Positions 34,480 to 47,800 of a stretch of DNA of 64,000 nucleotides are shown here, piece by piece. The position numbers were made by a program, and so were the translations under genes. A model generated the notes under the pieces. It did no database searches, was not told the DNA's origin, and worked only from the letters and a program-made list of their open reading frames with translations. The first letter of the stretch is position 1, and each line of letters opens with the position of its first letter. The DNA is from Doris montereyensis (taxonomy: Eukaryota; Mollusca; Gastropoda; Nudibranchia; Dorididae), in assembly GCA_037039925.1 (NCBI GenBank), contig JAXRKP010000070.1:192501-256500 (forward strand), in the 5' to 3' direction.

Positions 34480-37400
34480 GGATCCGGGCAGTGGACAGGT
34501 AAGCACATATACGGGGAGTAGATGATCCCGCCCTCCATGAGTCTCCTGCTGCCTTGCAGACAGGTCTTGGCTGATAGAAGACTAAGGGGAATTAATTCTG
34601 AAGGAAAACAACCTGCTGTCTTGCAGGCCGGTCTTGACAGACCAAAGGCTAAGGGAGTTAACCCTGACAGAAAATAACAACCTGCTGCCTTGCAGGCTGG
34701 TCTTGAATGACTAAATGCTAAGGGAGATACCCTGACAGAAAATAACAAGGCCCGGTGGGAGGCCAAGGTGGCAGCCCCACCATCTACCTAGGGTACAGTG
34801 GGCTAATCCCTACTTATCCAAAACAACCTGATTCAAAGTAATATATACAATGAAATACCCGGCTTGAACTTTCAAAGACGACTCTGGAAAAGAACACAGA
34901 GTGTGATGTTTGGAACATGGAATGTTAGGACAATTAATGGAAAGGAGTTAGAATTAGCTGAAGAAATGGAAAAATTCGAAGTATACATTTTGGCTATTAC
35001 AGAAACAAAGAAAAAGGTCAAGGAATAGAAAATGTAGGACCAAATCATACTTTAATCTTCTCAGGAGTAGATGTCAAAGATAGAGCTAGAGCAGGAGTAG
35101 GTCTCCTAATGCACAAAAGGCAATACATGCTACTAGAAAGTTGGAAATTTATAAGCCCACGGCTATTAGAGGTAAATATTAAACCAAAAGGAAGAGAAAT
35201 TAAATTATTAATAGCTTATGGACCAAACGAACATGCCACCAAAGAAGAAAAATATATCTTCGAAAATGATTTACAAATAGCTGCAGAGAATCACAAACCC
35301 AAACAAGCATTAATGGTTTTAGGAGATTTAAACGCTCTAGTAGGCAACAATGTAGAAACATGCAACTTCTTCAAATTGAGAGAAAGAAACATCTGGGGTG
35401 AGAGACAGGAAGACAGAAACTTTCGGCTGCCAAGGGTCCCTTCTTCAAATTGAGAGAAACTCATAGATTTTTGCCTAAAGAATAACATGAAAATAGCTAA
35501 CACAATTTTTCCTCATATAGATATCCACAAATATACAAGAGTAAGTGAAGACAGGTGTGAAAAGTCAATGATAAACTACATAATAGTTAGCAGCTCCCTT
35601 TTTTACAGTACAATGGATGTTAGAGTAAACAGAGGAGCTGAAATATTTAGTGATCATCACCTAGTGATAGCCAAAAGGAGATTGTTAACTGAAGAAAACA
35701 AACAGAAAAGGAAAGAGAAGAAAGCTACTAAACTCAAAATAGAATAACTAAATAAACCAATAGTAAAACAAATGTACCAATCCAGGATAAAAAGATATAT
35801 CAGTGAAAGGCAGATGGATCTGAAGGAAAGCGCAATAGAAGAAAAGGGGCAAATATATGAAGAAACACTCCTCAGTTGTACTGAAGAGGTCTGTAGTAGG
35901 AAAGAAATTAAAGGAGATAGGAAAAGAACAGCATGGTGGAATGAGAATCTCAAGAAGATCAAAGAAAATAAATACGCATGGAAGACATATTTGCAAACAA
36001 AAATACCAGAGGATATGATAGATTACGTGAATAAAAAACTATCGCCAAAAAGGAAGTTAGGAAAGCAAAACAGGAACAGTGGGAAGAGTTTAGACAAAGA
36101 CTTCAAGAAAACTATTAAGGAAATCAAGAGCTGTTCTGGGGAGCTATGAAGAGCATGAGAAAGACCAAAGCATACCCAATACGACAAAATAAAGAACGCC
36201 GAAGGATAAATAATGAAACGAGACAGCGAAATCATGGAAACGTGGAGGAAGTATTTTCAACAATTACATAATCCCCAGAACATACGAAACAAGGAGTACA
36301 GATCAATTACTAAGAGTAACAAGTAATCGAGATAAGAAAACTGCAGATGCAGATATCTCAATGAAAGAACTTCAAACAGCTATAAGAAAAGTGAAATTAG
36401 GAAAAGCCCCAAGAGCAGATCAAGTTTATCCAGAAATAATTAAAAAACAAGGGAGAGAGGCAGACAAACTATTACATGCAATATGTCAACAAGCATGGAA
36501 GTCCAAATAGGTACCAGACGACTGGAAAAAGAAACGGTAGTACCAATACACAAGAAAGGATCAACCATGGAATGCTCAAACTATAGAGGGATATCACTAC
36601 TTAGCGTACCAGGAAAAGTGTATGCCATGATTCTGGAAATGAGACTAAAGAAAAGAATAGAGGATCAGATTGAAGAACATCAGAGTGGATTTAGACCAGG
36701 AAGAAGTGTACAAGGCCACATGTTTACAATTAGACAAATAATAGAAAAATTCCTTGAGAGAAACATTGACTTGCACCTGTGTTTTATTGACTTATAAAAG
36801 GCATTTGACACTGTGAGGGACGAACTATGGCATTCCTTAAAAGAACACAGTGTAGAGCAAAATTTAATAGAAGCCATTAAGAGTTTTTTTTACAATAAAT
36901 CAACATGTGCAGTGAGAGTAGCTGGAAATGTATCAGAAGAATTTAATGTAGATATAGGAATAAGACAGGGTTGTATCCTAAGTCCTCTTTTGTTTATCAC
37001 ATTTATGGGTTCAGTCGCAAAGGCATCCTCAAAAATGAAGAAAATGAATGTAGGTATGTGGAAGCTCAAACCAGTAAATGTATCCATGCTTTCATTTGCT
37101 GATGATTTAGTTCTGTTTAGAAAATCAGAAAGGGACCTTCAGGCGAATATCAACATTATGAACAATGAACTAAATAAAAGAGAAATAAGAGTAAAGGCAA
37201 AGAAAACCAAAACAATGCTAGTAACTAGGGAAGCTAAAACACAAAATCTTAAATTGGGCAGGAGTATTTAGAACAAGTTCAAAGCTACAATTACTTAGGA
37301 GTAAGGATTAACTCAGATGGAAACTAAGAGAAGAAATCAGCCAGAGAATCCAAAAGGCAAGTGCAATATATAACCATCTAGGAAAGGAATTTGTAGGTAA

Positions 37401-37908
37401 GCAAGAATTGTCAACAAAAACCAAAATGGCAGTATACAATACACTTTATTGTCTTACTCTGCTCTATGGCAGCGAAACTTGGACTTTAGGCAGTAGAGAA
37501 TACAGTAGAGTACAGGCAGCTGAAATGAAATATCTAAGAAGAGTAGTAGGAAAACTAAACGAGACAAAATCAGAAACACAGCAATAAGAGATCAAACCAA
37601 AGCAGATGGCATAAAAACTAAGATAGAAACAAATCAATTGAGATGGTTTGGACATATAAACAGAATGAATGACAATAGAATAGCTAAATCAGTATACAGT
37701 GCTAAAGCCCAAGGTAAAAGACCAAAAGGCAGACCTTGGAGAAAGTGGGAAGAAGATATAAAAGAGGCATTGAAGCATAGAAATTTAACTTTTTTTTTGG
37801 AAGAGAACAGAAAATGCCAGGACAGGGCATCCTGGAGAAAGATCATCTCGGGCATCTGAACCCATACACCGAAAGTTAGAATGGGAACTGATAAAGAAAG
37901 AAAGAAAG
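34480..37908 (+). mobile_element. APE-type non-LTR retrotransposon (RTE-like), near full length, nested and broken
   Basis: Layout: 5' tandem repeats (34546-34745), apurinic-type endonuclease, reverse transcriptase, C-terminal tail, then an A-rich short-repeat end (GATAAAGAAAGAAAGAAAGA). Endonuclease motifs: MFGTWNVRTING (34909), LAITETK, VLGDLNALVGNN (about 35317-35350) and SDHHLVIAK (about 35651). RT motifs: FIDL-stop-KAFDTV (36785-36820), IRQGCILSPLLF (about 36960-36995) and LSFADDLVLF (about 37090-37119). The tail holds RWFGHINRMND (37640). One long ORF is interrupted by frameshifts near 35030, 35440, 36150 and 36300, stops at 36797 and 37271, and others. The short-repeat 3' end and single-ORF plan fit RTE-like elements, but the clade is inference. 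It is inserted in the ATPase part of the virus-like element, so it is the younger of the two. Confidence 0.8.
34546..34745 (+). repeat. Three ~70-bp tandem repeats in the LINE 5' region
   Basis: Each unit has CTGCTG(C/T)CTTGCAG, then (C/G)(G/T)GTCTTG, then CTAAG(G)GG and CCTGACAGAAAATAACAA or a close variant. Repeated monomers in a LINE 5' UTR often act as promoter units. They are followed by AGGCCAAGGTGGCAGCCCCA and the endonuclease start. Confidence 0.7.
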
Positions 37909-37919
37909 ATTGGATTTTT

Positions 37920-38254
37920 TTATGGATTTGTTTTTTCTAGTTTCCTTATAACCTCATAACGAAAAATATATTTATTTAGAATACTCATTCTATTATTAAA
38001 AATATCGAATATTACCTCCTTATCTAAATTATTATCAAACCCACATTTCATTATCTTATATTTTGTTTGAAATAAAGAATTCCCATAAACTATTAATTTG
38101 TCATAATCTAATAGACCAGGTTTTAACAATAGATTTAACATTAAATTTGTTTTTCCACACCCTGATTTATTAACAATTCAACTTCTGATTGATTCCGGTA
38201 ATATTGGTGAATTATTTCTAATTGATTGCTCTTCCCAATCTAGATTAGTATCCA
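37920..38254 (-). pseudogene. Packaging-type ATPase (FtsK/HerA-like), N-terminal part
   Basis: Start at 38254 (MDTNLDWEEQ). After a premature TGA the frame resumes with a Walker A box SGCGKTN (38146-38166) and MLNLLLKPGLLDYDKLIVYG, then KYKIMKCGFDNN. This is the usual start of the genome-packaging ATPase of Polinton/adintovirus-type elements, which pumps DNA into capsids. The frame ends where the LINE is inserted (about 37910), so Walker B and the rest are separated or lost. Confidence 0.65.
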
Positions 38255-38280
38255 TTTTATAAGGGTAAAAAATAAAAAAT

Positions 38281-38460
38281 ATTGTTATTGAAGCATTTTC
38301 GTAGGTCTGAGGCTGAGCGAGACCTCCATTTAAGAATATTATTAGCATATGATTTTGAGATACTCTGCGTGAGTTGGAACGGAACATAAAGGGACGTGTG
38401 AGATATTCCAAAGAGTCTCATACGAAACGGAAACTCTAAATCGAAACCGAAACTCTAAAC
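38281..38460 (-). repeat. Right terminal inverted repeat of the virus-like element
   Basis: Reverse complement of 27062-27224. Beyond the matched part, the outer side carries repeated GAAAC(G/C)GAAACTCTAAA units (38423-38462), an A-rich counterpart of the GGTTTCGG run at the left end. Confidence 0.8.
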
Positions 38461-38940
38461 CGAACGTGAACCAAACACGCAATGTGAGTCATACACGCAA
38501 TGAGCCCCTATTACTGCTAATCTATATACTCTGCGGGGGGGGGGGGGGGGGGGGGGGGGAAGAAACTGCATTATCGATTTCTTATTAATTCATAAACTCA
38601 CAACAAATAACAATTAGATCTAACTTGATATCAAAAATATTGTCGTTGGTCTTTTAACCGGTTACTTCGTGAACATTTTCATTTTGTTATGTCCTGTGAA
38701 AAAAAAAAAATTACACATAATGTTGATGCACATTTTTCTTTCTTTTTCTAGACTATATATAAGAGACCGGCGATCCTACGATTAGTGCTACAACACACCA
38801 AAAACCTTTTCCCATGCAGTAAGCCTAAATTGTTTTGTCAAGCGATCGTCTTTGTTTTCACCTGATCAGTCAAATATTGATTATCTTCCTCATTTATTGT
38901 TACTGAAAAAAGGTTTTCGTTGTAACGCTACTCCTTTATA
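38461..38940. other. Flank of the virus-like element, with a 25-base poly-G
   Basis: Two CACGCAATG words lie 18 bp apart (38477 and 38494). An uninterrupted G tract lies at 38535-38559. No gene seen. Confidence 0.5.
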
Positions 38941-38954
38941 ACGTCAACCTACCG

Positions 38955-39730
38955 GCACAACAGTCCTAGATTTCTCAAAGGCTCTTGACAAAGTAAATCA
39001 CAATTGGATGGGTATGGTATTCAAACTTTTCTTCTTGGATGGATCAAATCGTTTCTCTTGGAACGCACTCAAAATGAGTTTACTGAAGGTGTTAGATAAA
39101 GTCGCAAATCAGTGCTTTCATGTAATTTCCTGGTCTTAGGTCCTCTATTCTTCTTAATATATATCAACGATTCTGACTAAAACCTCTCAATTTTCTCACT
39201 AGGTACTAATTTTTTTTTTAATTGCCGACGATAGTCTGCTGTATAGGAAAAAAACCCATTGAGGATTGCAAAATATTACAAAATTATGACCCAAACACAC
39301 CGCAAGAATGGGAGACAAAGTGAAAGGTGGAGTTCCGTCCTGATAAATGTCAAGGTACCAAAAATATACAAAAAAGTAAAAATATTCAACTCAGACTATT
39401 ACATACATTACTAAAAAAAAAGAAATAACAAACACTGCAAAATACCCAGAGTTACGATATACACTAAATTACAATGGAAAGAACAACATAGAGCATTAGG
39501 CAGAAAAACAAATGGCCTTTTGACCTTCCTTAGAAGAAACCTTCACAACTGTCATCAAAATGTAAAAAAAGAAAAGTGTTACAAGGCTTTAGTAAAATAT
39601 GTGTGAGATTATAGTAGTGGTGTCTGGGACCCACACTAACAGACCTACATACAATAAATTCAGAAAGCGCAAAAGAATGCAGCCCGCTTTGTAACAAATA
39701 ATTATACATACAATAAAGGAAATACCGAAA
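38955..39730 (+). mobile_element. LINE reverse transcriptase remnant (Jockey/CR1-type)
   Basis: Broken frames give VLDFSKALDKVNHN (38962-39003, RT motif A with Asp), FFLIYINDSD (39150s), IADDSLLYRKK (39221-39255, the catalytic ADD box), ARMGDKVKGGVPS in a shifted frame, and FRKRKRMQPA (about 39660). The order matches the RT palm to C-terminal region of Jockey/CR1-type elements. There is no endonuclease, and stops or frameshifts occur every 50-100 bases. Confidence 0.7.
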
Positions 39731-39772
39731 CTAACACGAATCGATTGTGATGGATATTATTATTATCATTAG

Positions 39773-39776
39773 TAGC

Positions 39777-39859
<83 letters not shown>

Positions 39860-39866
39860 CAGCAGC

Positions 39867-39951
<85 letters not shown>

Positions 39952-39979
39952 GAAGTAGCAGTAATAGTAGTAGTAGTAT

Positions 39980-40072
<93 letters not shown>

Positions 40073-40075
40073 CAT
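39773..40075. repeat. (TAG)n microsatellite
   Basis: About 100 AGT triplets with a few AGC, ATT and AGA variants. Confidence 0.95.
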
Positions 40076-40087
40076 AGTAATGGTTTG

Positions 40088-40120
<33 letters not shown>

Positions 40121-40150
40121 TAATAATAAAGATAATAATAATAATAACAA
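40088..40150. repeat. (TAA)n microsatellite
   Basis: ATAATA units with an A-run interruption, directly after the TAG array. Confidence 0.85.
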
Positions 40151-40235
40151 TAATGACAGCAGCAAATGTGAATTCGACCTCAACCTCTTCAATTAAGAAA
40201 TAATGTTACACATGTACCGTACAATACTGCATAGG

Positions 40236-40273
40236 CTATCTCTCTGTCTCTGTCTCTGTCTCTGTCTCTGTCT

Positions 40274-40362
<89 letters not shown>
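40236..40362. repeat. (TGTCTC)n then (CT)n microsatellite
   Basis: Hexamer TGTCTC repeats pass into CT repeats, as at 14146-14358. Confidence 0.95.
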
Positions 40363-40367
<5 letters not shown>

Positions 40368-40439
40368 CATTCATTCTCTTTGTTTCTATCTTCTGTCTAT
40401 TTTCTTTCTTTATTTTCGTCCAGCAGTCTCTTTTAACAC

Positions 40440-40785
40440 AGCGTTATTGCAGTCAGTGTCATGTCTCCACAGCGCGGACAACGACGACTACAATCTTTGT
40501 TCGTGACAAGTCCTCGTCGCAACTTGCCACTCGCCACCTTGAATGCTAATGTGCTATTAATACCAACGGGGGTTTCCCCATTATCGATCCTTTTTTCCTC
40601 TCATGGTTTTTTGTGTGGCCCGTGCTTCGGTCTTCAGCGTCGAAACCAACGCTTGGCCTACTCTTCTTTCATTTTCAGTTCAGCGTTCAGTGTCTCAGTT
40701 AGGAGAAGTCGAAGCTGTCAGCATGGTTTGATTTCGTTTCATGCTTTGCGAATCGGGATGGGAGCAGTATTGATTAGAAGGTGAG
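40440..40785 (+). other. Possible non-coding first exon or chance ORF
   Basis: More GC-rich and CpG-containing than its surroundings. An open frame of 107 codons from ATG 40461 (MSPQRGQRRLQSLF) ends in TAG overlapping a donor-like AAG/GTGAGA at 40779-40787. It could be a 5' exon of a downstream plus-strand gene such as the EML gene. There is no protein similarity and no matching acceptor to prove this. Confidence 0.15.
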
Positions 40786-41610
40786 ACCGGTGTCAACCGA
40801 AGGATTCGAATTCAATAGGTACATGGAAAATGAAGGCGTGTTTAGAACGCTGTGTTTCATGCCTCTAGGCTCTCAGACAAACGATTTAACTCACAATAGG
40901 TCAATGTGATATAATATGTGTAAATACCGGCAATTGTGAGGACTTTTGTGTTTTCTTTCTTTAAATAGATATGGATTAAGTTCGATGTACCGGCATTTCA
41001 GAAGCTGTATTTCGAGGATGTAAATTATTAAAACTAGAGTAGATCTAGATCTAGAATTGTGAAGGAGACTCTTTTTCCCCTTCTTTCAATAACACAAAGT
41101 TATTCACGCTCTTATATCCATCCATGTCGCGATGAAAATGTGCCCTTTCATTATAAACTTTGATAGGAACTGGAACGATATGATTGATTCACGAGAGAAA
41201 ATAGTGATTGTTTACCGAATACGAGCTTTGTTGTGTTGGTTTTCCCTTCTTTTCCTGTGGGCTTTTTAGTGTGACTTATCATTCGAGTCTTGTAGATCTT
41301 TAATCGTAATGAGCAATCAATTAAAAGAGCTACCTATCCAGTGCCGGTGACTTATCATCACCCTTGCTGGTGGCACTTTATTTTTCGGCATTGAGGGATA
41401 TTAATGTTGACCGAAATGTGTTAGTCATGTCAAAGTTCAATAGTTCGTATAATAGTACATGTATAGGCAGCCACAGTCAAAGCGAAATGGACTACAGCTG
41501 TTTACAGGCGCTAATTGGCCTAATGCTGAGATAGCATAACGTGGATTATGAATGGGTTATTTGGCGATGATACGTGTACCGGAATTATACAAATACAGAG
41601 TGCTGCTGCT
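40786..41610. other. Intergenic stretch
   Basis: No gene recognised. TAGATCTAGATCTAGA appears at 41039-41055, an outlier of the cluster at 44.3-46.0 kb. Confidence 0.35.
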
Positions 41611-42650
<1,040 letters not shown>

Positions 42651-42781
42651 TCCCCCCCCCCCCACATCACACACACGTACTCACACGCACTCAAACGCAG
42701 ATACACTTTTAATATATGTCACAAATCCAGATTTACGAATTGTTATTTCCATAACAAAACACCGACTCTTTCATGTTGGGA

Positions 42782-44330
<1,549 letters not shown>

Positions 44331-44339
44331 TTTAATTTA

Positions 44340-46005
44340 TACGATCTAAATCTAGATCTAGATCACATCAAGTCTACATTCTTCTGTCTAAATCTAATAG
44401 ATCTAGACTCTAGATCTAGAGCTAGATCTAGATCTATCTAGAAGAGATCTCAAGTTTAAATCAAGAATCCGTACTTAATCTCTTCAAACACAATTGCTGG
44501 AGTGTGCTTGAAATACCAGAACGCAAACCAGCTTTCCTCGAGCAATCTCATACAATGTGACAAAAAAATGCATTTAAAGTTTAGAAGACCATTCATAATC
44601 TAGATTAGATCTAGATTCTAGGTCTACAATCCAAATAAGAGTTGAAGCATAGATCTAGATATAGACATCTAGAATTAGTAAGAGGCTAGAACAAGATCTT
44701 CGAGAAATTCCGTGATCTTGATTATCTTTTCATCATGTAGATCTATCTAGATCTAAATCTAGATTCAAATAAGATTGTTTTCCATTCATCATGTTATTAG
44801 ATCTATTTTGTGAGATAAATCATATTTAATTTATGCATAATATAGAATCTATATTATATCTACATGGTCTTATGTCATGTGCTATTATAGGCTGAGCATG
44901 CTTCCATTTTTTATATTAGATCTCTGGATCTAGTGTCAAGATCAATTACTAACGATTCAGAAAAATCTAGATCTACATTTTATGTAATTTTAACTCCTCA
45001 CTCAATCGTGACTGTTATAATCAATAGTCTATTAGAGAATCATATAATGTTGGTTCAATGTATGTATTTGACCCCCTTGGAATTATGATAATGGCCAAAC
45101 ATTAGTATCAATATCAATTATAATTTTAATAGGCCTATCATTGTCACCGTGTCTCACGCTTCGACATGTCATTCATATCCTTTGGTAACATGGGGGATAG
45201 ATACTTAATTAATGCTGGCATGCCTATTTCTACTCGCATGTCTATCGATCTTATTAGATAAGCCTAGATCTAGTTTTTATTGAGCACACATATTATGTGT
45301 ATTCTATCGACTAAACTGACGAGGTGAATGTGGGATGTAAAAATGTATTTGTTGTCTTCCGTTAATATCCATTCTGTTATAATAGTAACATAGTTGTGAA
45401 CTTATCTAACGCTATCTTCCTCCTAAATCGTATTTCTTGAGGCGTTGCAAGCGATGCAATGACTATAAATTGCGTCTAGATTTAGTCTAGATTTAATACT
45501 CAAAACTTCAAAATTTGCAACAGATATAATAATGCTAGATCCAGATTTAGACTGAGACATTTTTCTTTTTTATTTGCCCGCCTCGTACTCCAATAACCGG
45601 CCCCGTCACCGTATGTAGGTCAAGGTTTCAAGCTGTTTTTTAATGTTCCATAAGCCTACTGAACTGACGATACCACTAAATTTCGCCGGGGTTGGTTGTT
45701 TTTCTCCTCATGGGTTTATCCTGGATATTATTCGTGTGTAATTGCTTTTTTGTACGCGTGTAAGTTTCTTGTGTTTCACTGGTATTGGTTTCGTTACAGG
45801 TTGTAGGAGTGGACGAAAAGACACGAGCGCGTTCATGTTGTATCGTAATGTCAGTAGCTTTGAGATCTCATGTTTTCATGTGGATCTTTCTGCTATTTCT
45901 CCGTTTGTAATTGGACCCTAGGGAGGGAAATTTAAAAGGATGGACAAAAAGAAGTATAATTATGATTCTAGATCCAGGTCTAGATCTATATATCTAGATT
46001 CTAGT
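44340..46005. repeat. Cluster rich in TCTAGA/AGATCT words
   Basis: Runs such as CTAGATCTAGATC recur at 44350-44450, 44600-44690, 44740-44765, 44930-44970, 45255-45275, 45475-45545 and 45965-46000. The motif is a degenerate TCTAGA/AGATCT hexamer repeat, palindromic at every step. I see no gene in this stretch. Confidence 0.7.
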
Positions 46006-47030
46006 CATATTTCTATAATCAAGATAGATGAATTTGTATACAAATACAAGTTATTGCATTATGTGTATCACAAATTACGTCATAAAATCTTCATTAGTTA
46101 GCATTTCTCCACCCCCCCTACCATTTACCTCCGAACTGTTTTTCTTCTCCCCTTTCACTGTTGCTCTCTCAAATAATGTTCATTAATTCTTTCAATACCT
46201 CTAGCACTTCTACATCCTTCTCCCTTCCCCCAAGCTTCTGTGTCTCTCTGTCTGTTGATCTGTAAGTCTCTCGTCAGCACTATGCTTGCAAAGTTCCGTG
46301 TAGCTATACACAATTATCTTGTTGCCAACAGTCGAACACAGGCATAGTAGTCAACACGTTGATAATTGCAGTTGCTCTTGGGCCGGTCTTTCGATGTAGG
46401 TCACATTTGCCAACTGAGTTGAATAGGACAATTGATTTCATTTTCATGACAGTTCATTTGATATTTTCAGGGAGAGGTCTAAATTATCGACCGCTTCTGA
46501 ACAGTTCCATTATTATCTGACACAGACAGTACAAAGCTTTACTTTTAAATAAGCTGGCAACCACTCACAATTTTTCACGAAAGTGCCTGATTATGCAACT
46601 TATATTCCCCCTCCAAAATTAGTATAATCGTGACCTGGATATTGTTGACCTTACGCGTTGATGTATATTCTAAAATCCTTCTTGAGAAAATCAATGTCCT
46701 AAAGAATGGAGGTAGGCTATTTTTTGTAAAGGAATGGAAGAGGAAAGAGATTGGAGTTTCCGTAGAAAACGAATATGAAAGGGTCCAACTCTCTCCTTAA
46801 AGAAAACTTGTTTTCTCGCTCTTTCTGGGTTTTTTTGCCATTTTATCCCCTCAAATAAACAAATGACGATCGTTAATGAATGGAATAGATAAGATAAGTA
46901 ACTGAGTAAACATGAGGTAAAAGTAGAGCTTAATGAATCCATAGCACAGACGTAGGTATAAAGGCTTCTCATTTACCTTTACATCGTTGTAACAGTATAC
47001 GACATGTGGTGGATGTCAAAAAGGACGAAC
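46006..47030. other. Intergenic stretch
   Basis: No supportable gene. The minus-strand open frame at 46972-46691 has no known domain. Confidence 0.35.
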
Positions 47031-47037
47031 TGGAGTC

Positions 47038-47316
47038 ATGCAGCAGAAACAGAGGTACAAGAAGGTCTTGTTATTTCTTTGTGTCGTTTCTTTTTGTGTC
47101 CTCGCCGCACCTCTGAAACAAGCAAGGCACATGACAAGCTTCTTAGTCACTCAGACTGACAATCTGTCAGCGCTACGACAATGTCTTGACAGGCTGCAAC
47201 AACAATTTAGTCACACAGGGCTTCCACTGCTACACATTGCAGGCTTCACCGACACCAAAATTCAAGGCATACTATTATGTCCACTGTTTCTGTATCTTAT
47301 TTGTTTCACAGTGTAG
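47038..47316 (+). CDS. Candidate small secreted or membrane-anchored protein, unknown
   Basis: A true ATG opens a 92-codon frame. The first 25 residues look like a signal peptide or signal anchor: basic KQRYKK, hydrophobic VLLFLCVVSFCVLA, then APLKQ. A polar helical stretch follows (TDNLSALRQCLDRLQQQFSH). The end becomes hydrophobic (CPLFLYLICFTV), perhaps reading into an intron. It might be the first exon of a type II membrane enzyme. I found no clear donor, polyadenylation signal or family match. Confidence 0.25.
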   Translation: MQQKQRYKKVLLFLCVVSFCVLAAPLKQARHMTSFLVTQTDNLSALRQCLDRLQQQFSHTGLPLLHIAGFTDTKIQGILLCPLFLYLICFTV

Positions 47317-47319
47317 CAA

Positions 47320-47630
47320 TGTCTGGCTTGGTAGCTCAGCTGTTGTTCTTGCGTGGATTGTATTTAAATTATGAATTTATAGACATTTGCTCCCAATGTT
47401 TGGCACCAAATATGCTATAAGAAGAAACATCCGAGGTATACAAAGAGTACAATATTATACAATGATTGTGTGCAATCATCTTGGGTACATTGAGTTAATG
47501 AATAAATGATCAATGTACCCCAGGCAACATATCCAACCATACAACCCCTCTATAACCAATTACCACCCTTTTATAAGTAGTCTAATCGGGATAGGTCATT
47601 GCCCACTCTATTATAAATGTTATATGCCAG
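47320..47630. other. Intergenic stretch
   Basis: Contains an isolated TGGTAGCTCAGCTG (47328) like a tRNA A box, but no B box. Nothing else seen. Confidence 0.3.
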
Positions 47631-47632
47631 CA

Positions 47633-47800
47633 GGCGATTAGCGAGTACTGCTGTTAGGTCCTTCTTCCCTTTCACTCTCTTGCTTAGGTTACATCTTGCT
47701 TTATCTTTTTAATTAACAGGCATCACCGCATAATAATAGTAATAATAATAATAATAATATAATGTAGGGGTAACTTTGGAACAAACGAACAAAGCTTTAT
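47633..47800 (+). repeat. Dispersed repeat family R1, copy b, with a (TAA)n insert
   Basis: Family words GCTGTTAGGTCCTTCTTCCC, CACTCTCTTGC, CATCTTGC and CATCACCGCAT are followed by an inserted ATAATA/AGTAAT run (47728-47760), then TAGGGGTAACTTTGGAACAA. The microsatellite has grown inside the repeat. Confidence 0.5.

Larger units (their letters stand above)
27062..38460. mobile_element. Decayed Polinton/Maverick-like (virus-like) element with a nested LINE
   Basis: The unit is bounded by inverted repeats (27062-27224 and 38281-38460). Between them lie broken genes of a self-synthesising, virus-like transposon. Plus strand: family B DNA polymerase, endonuclease VII-like protein, zinc-ribbon ORF and retroviral-type integrase. 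Minus strand: a capsid-like gene and its upstream ORF, plus a packaging-type ATPase. A LINE of about 3.4 kb sits at about 34480-37908. Subtracting it leaves about 8 kb, whereas Polintons are usually 15-20 kb, so this is either a deletion derivative or a compact relative. The interior is markedly A/T-rich. All coding regions carry frameshifts and stops, so it is a fossil. Exact ends and target-site duplication were not resolved. Confidence 0.8.

Noticed and set aside
34440..34500. Target-site duplication of the nested LINE
   Set aside because: The flanks (TTTATAGGATC and TTTATGGATTT) are only loosely alike, so I do not claim a duplication.
34404..34766. Minus-strand 120-codon frame with repeated residues
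   Set aside because: It is the reverse reading of the LINE's 5' tandem monomers.
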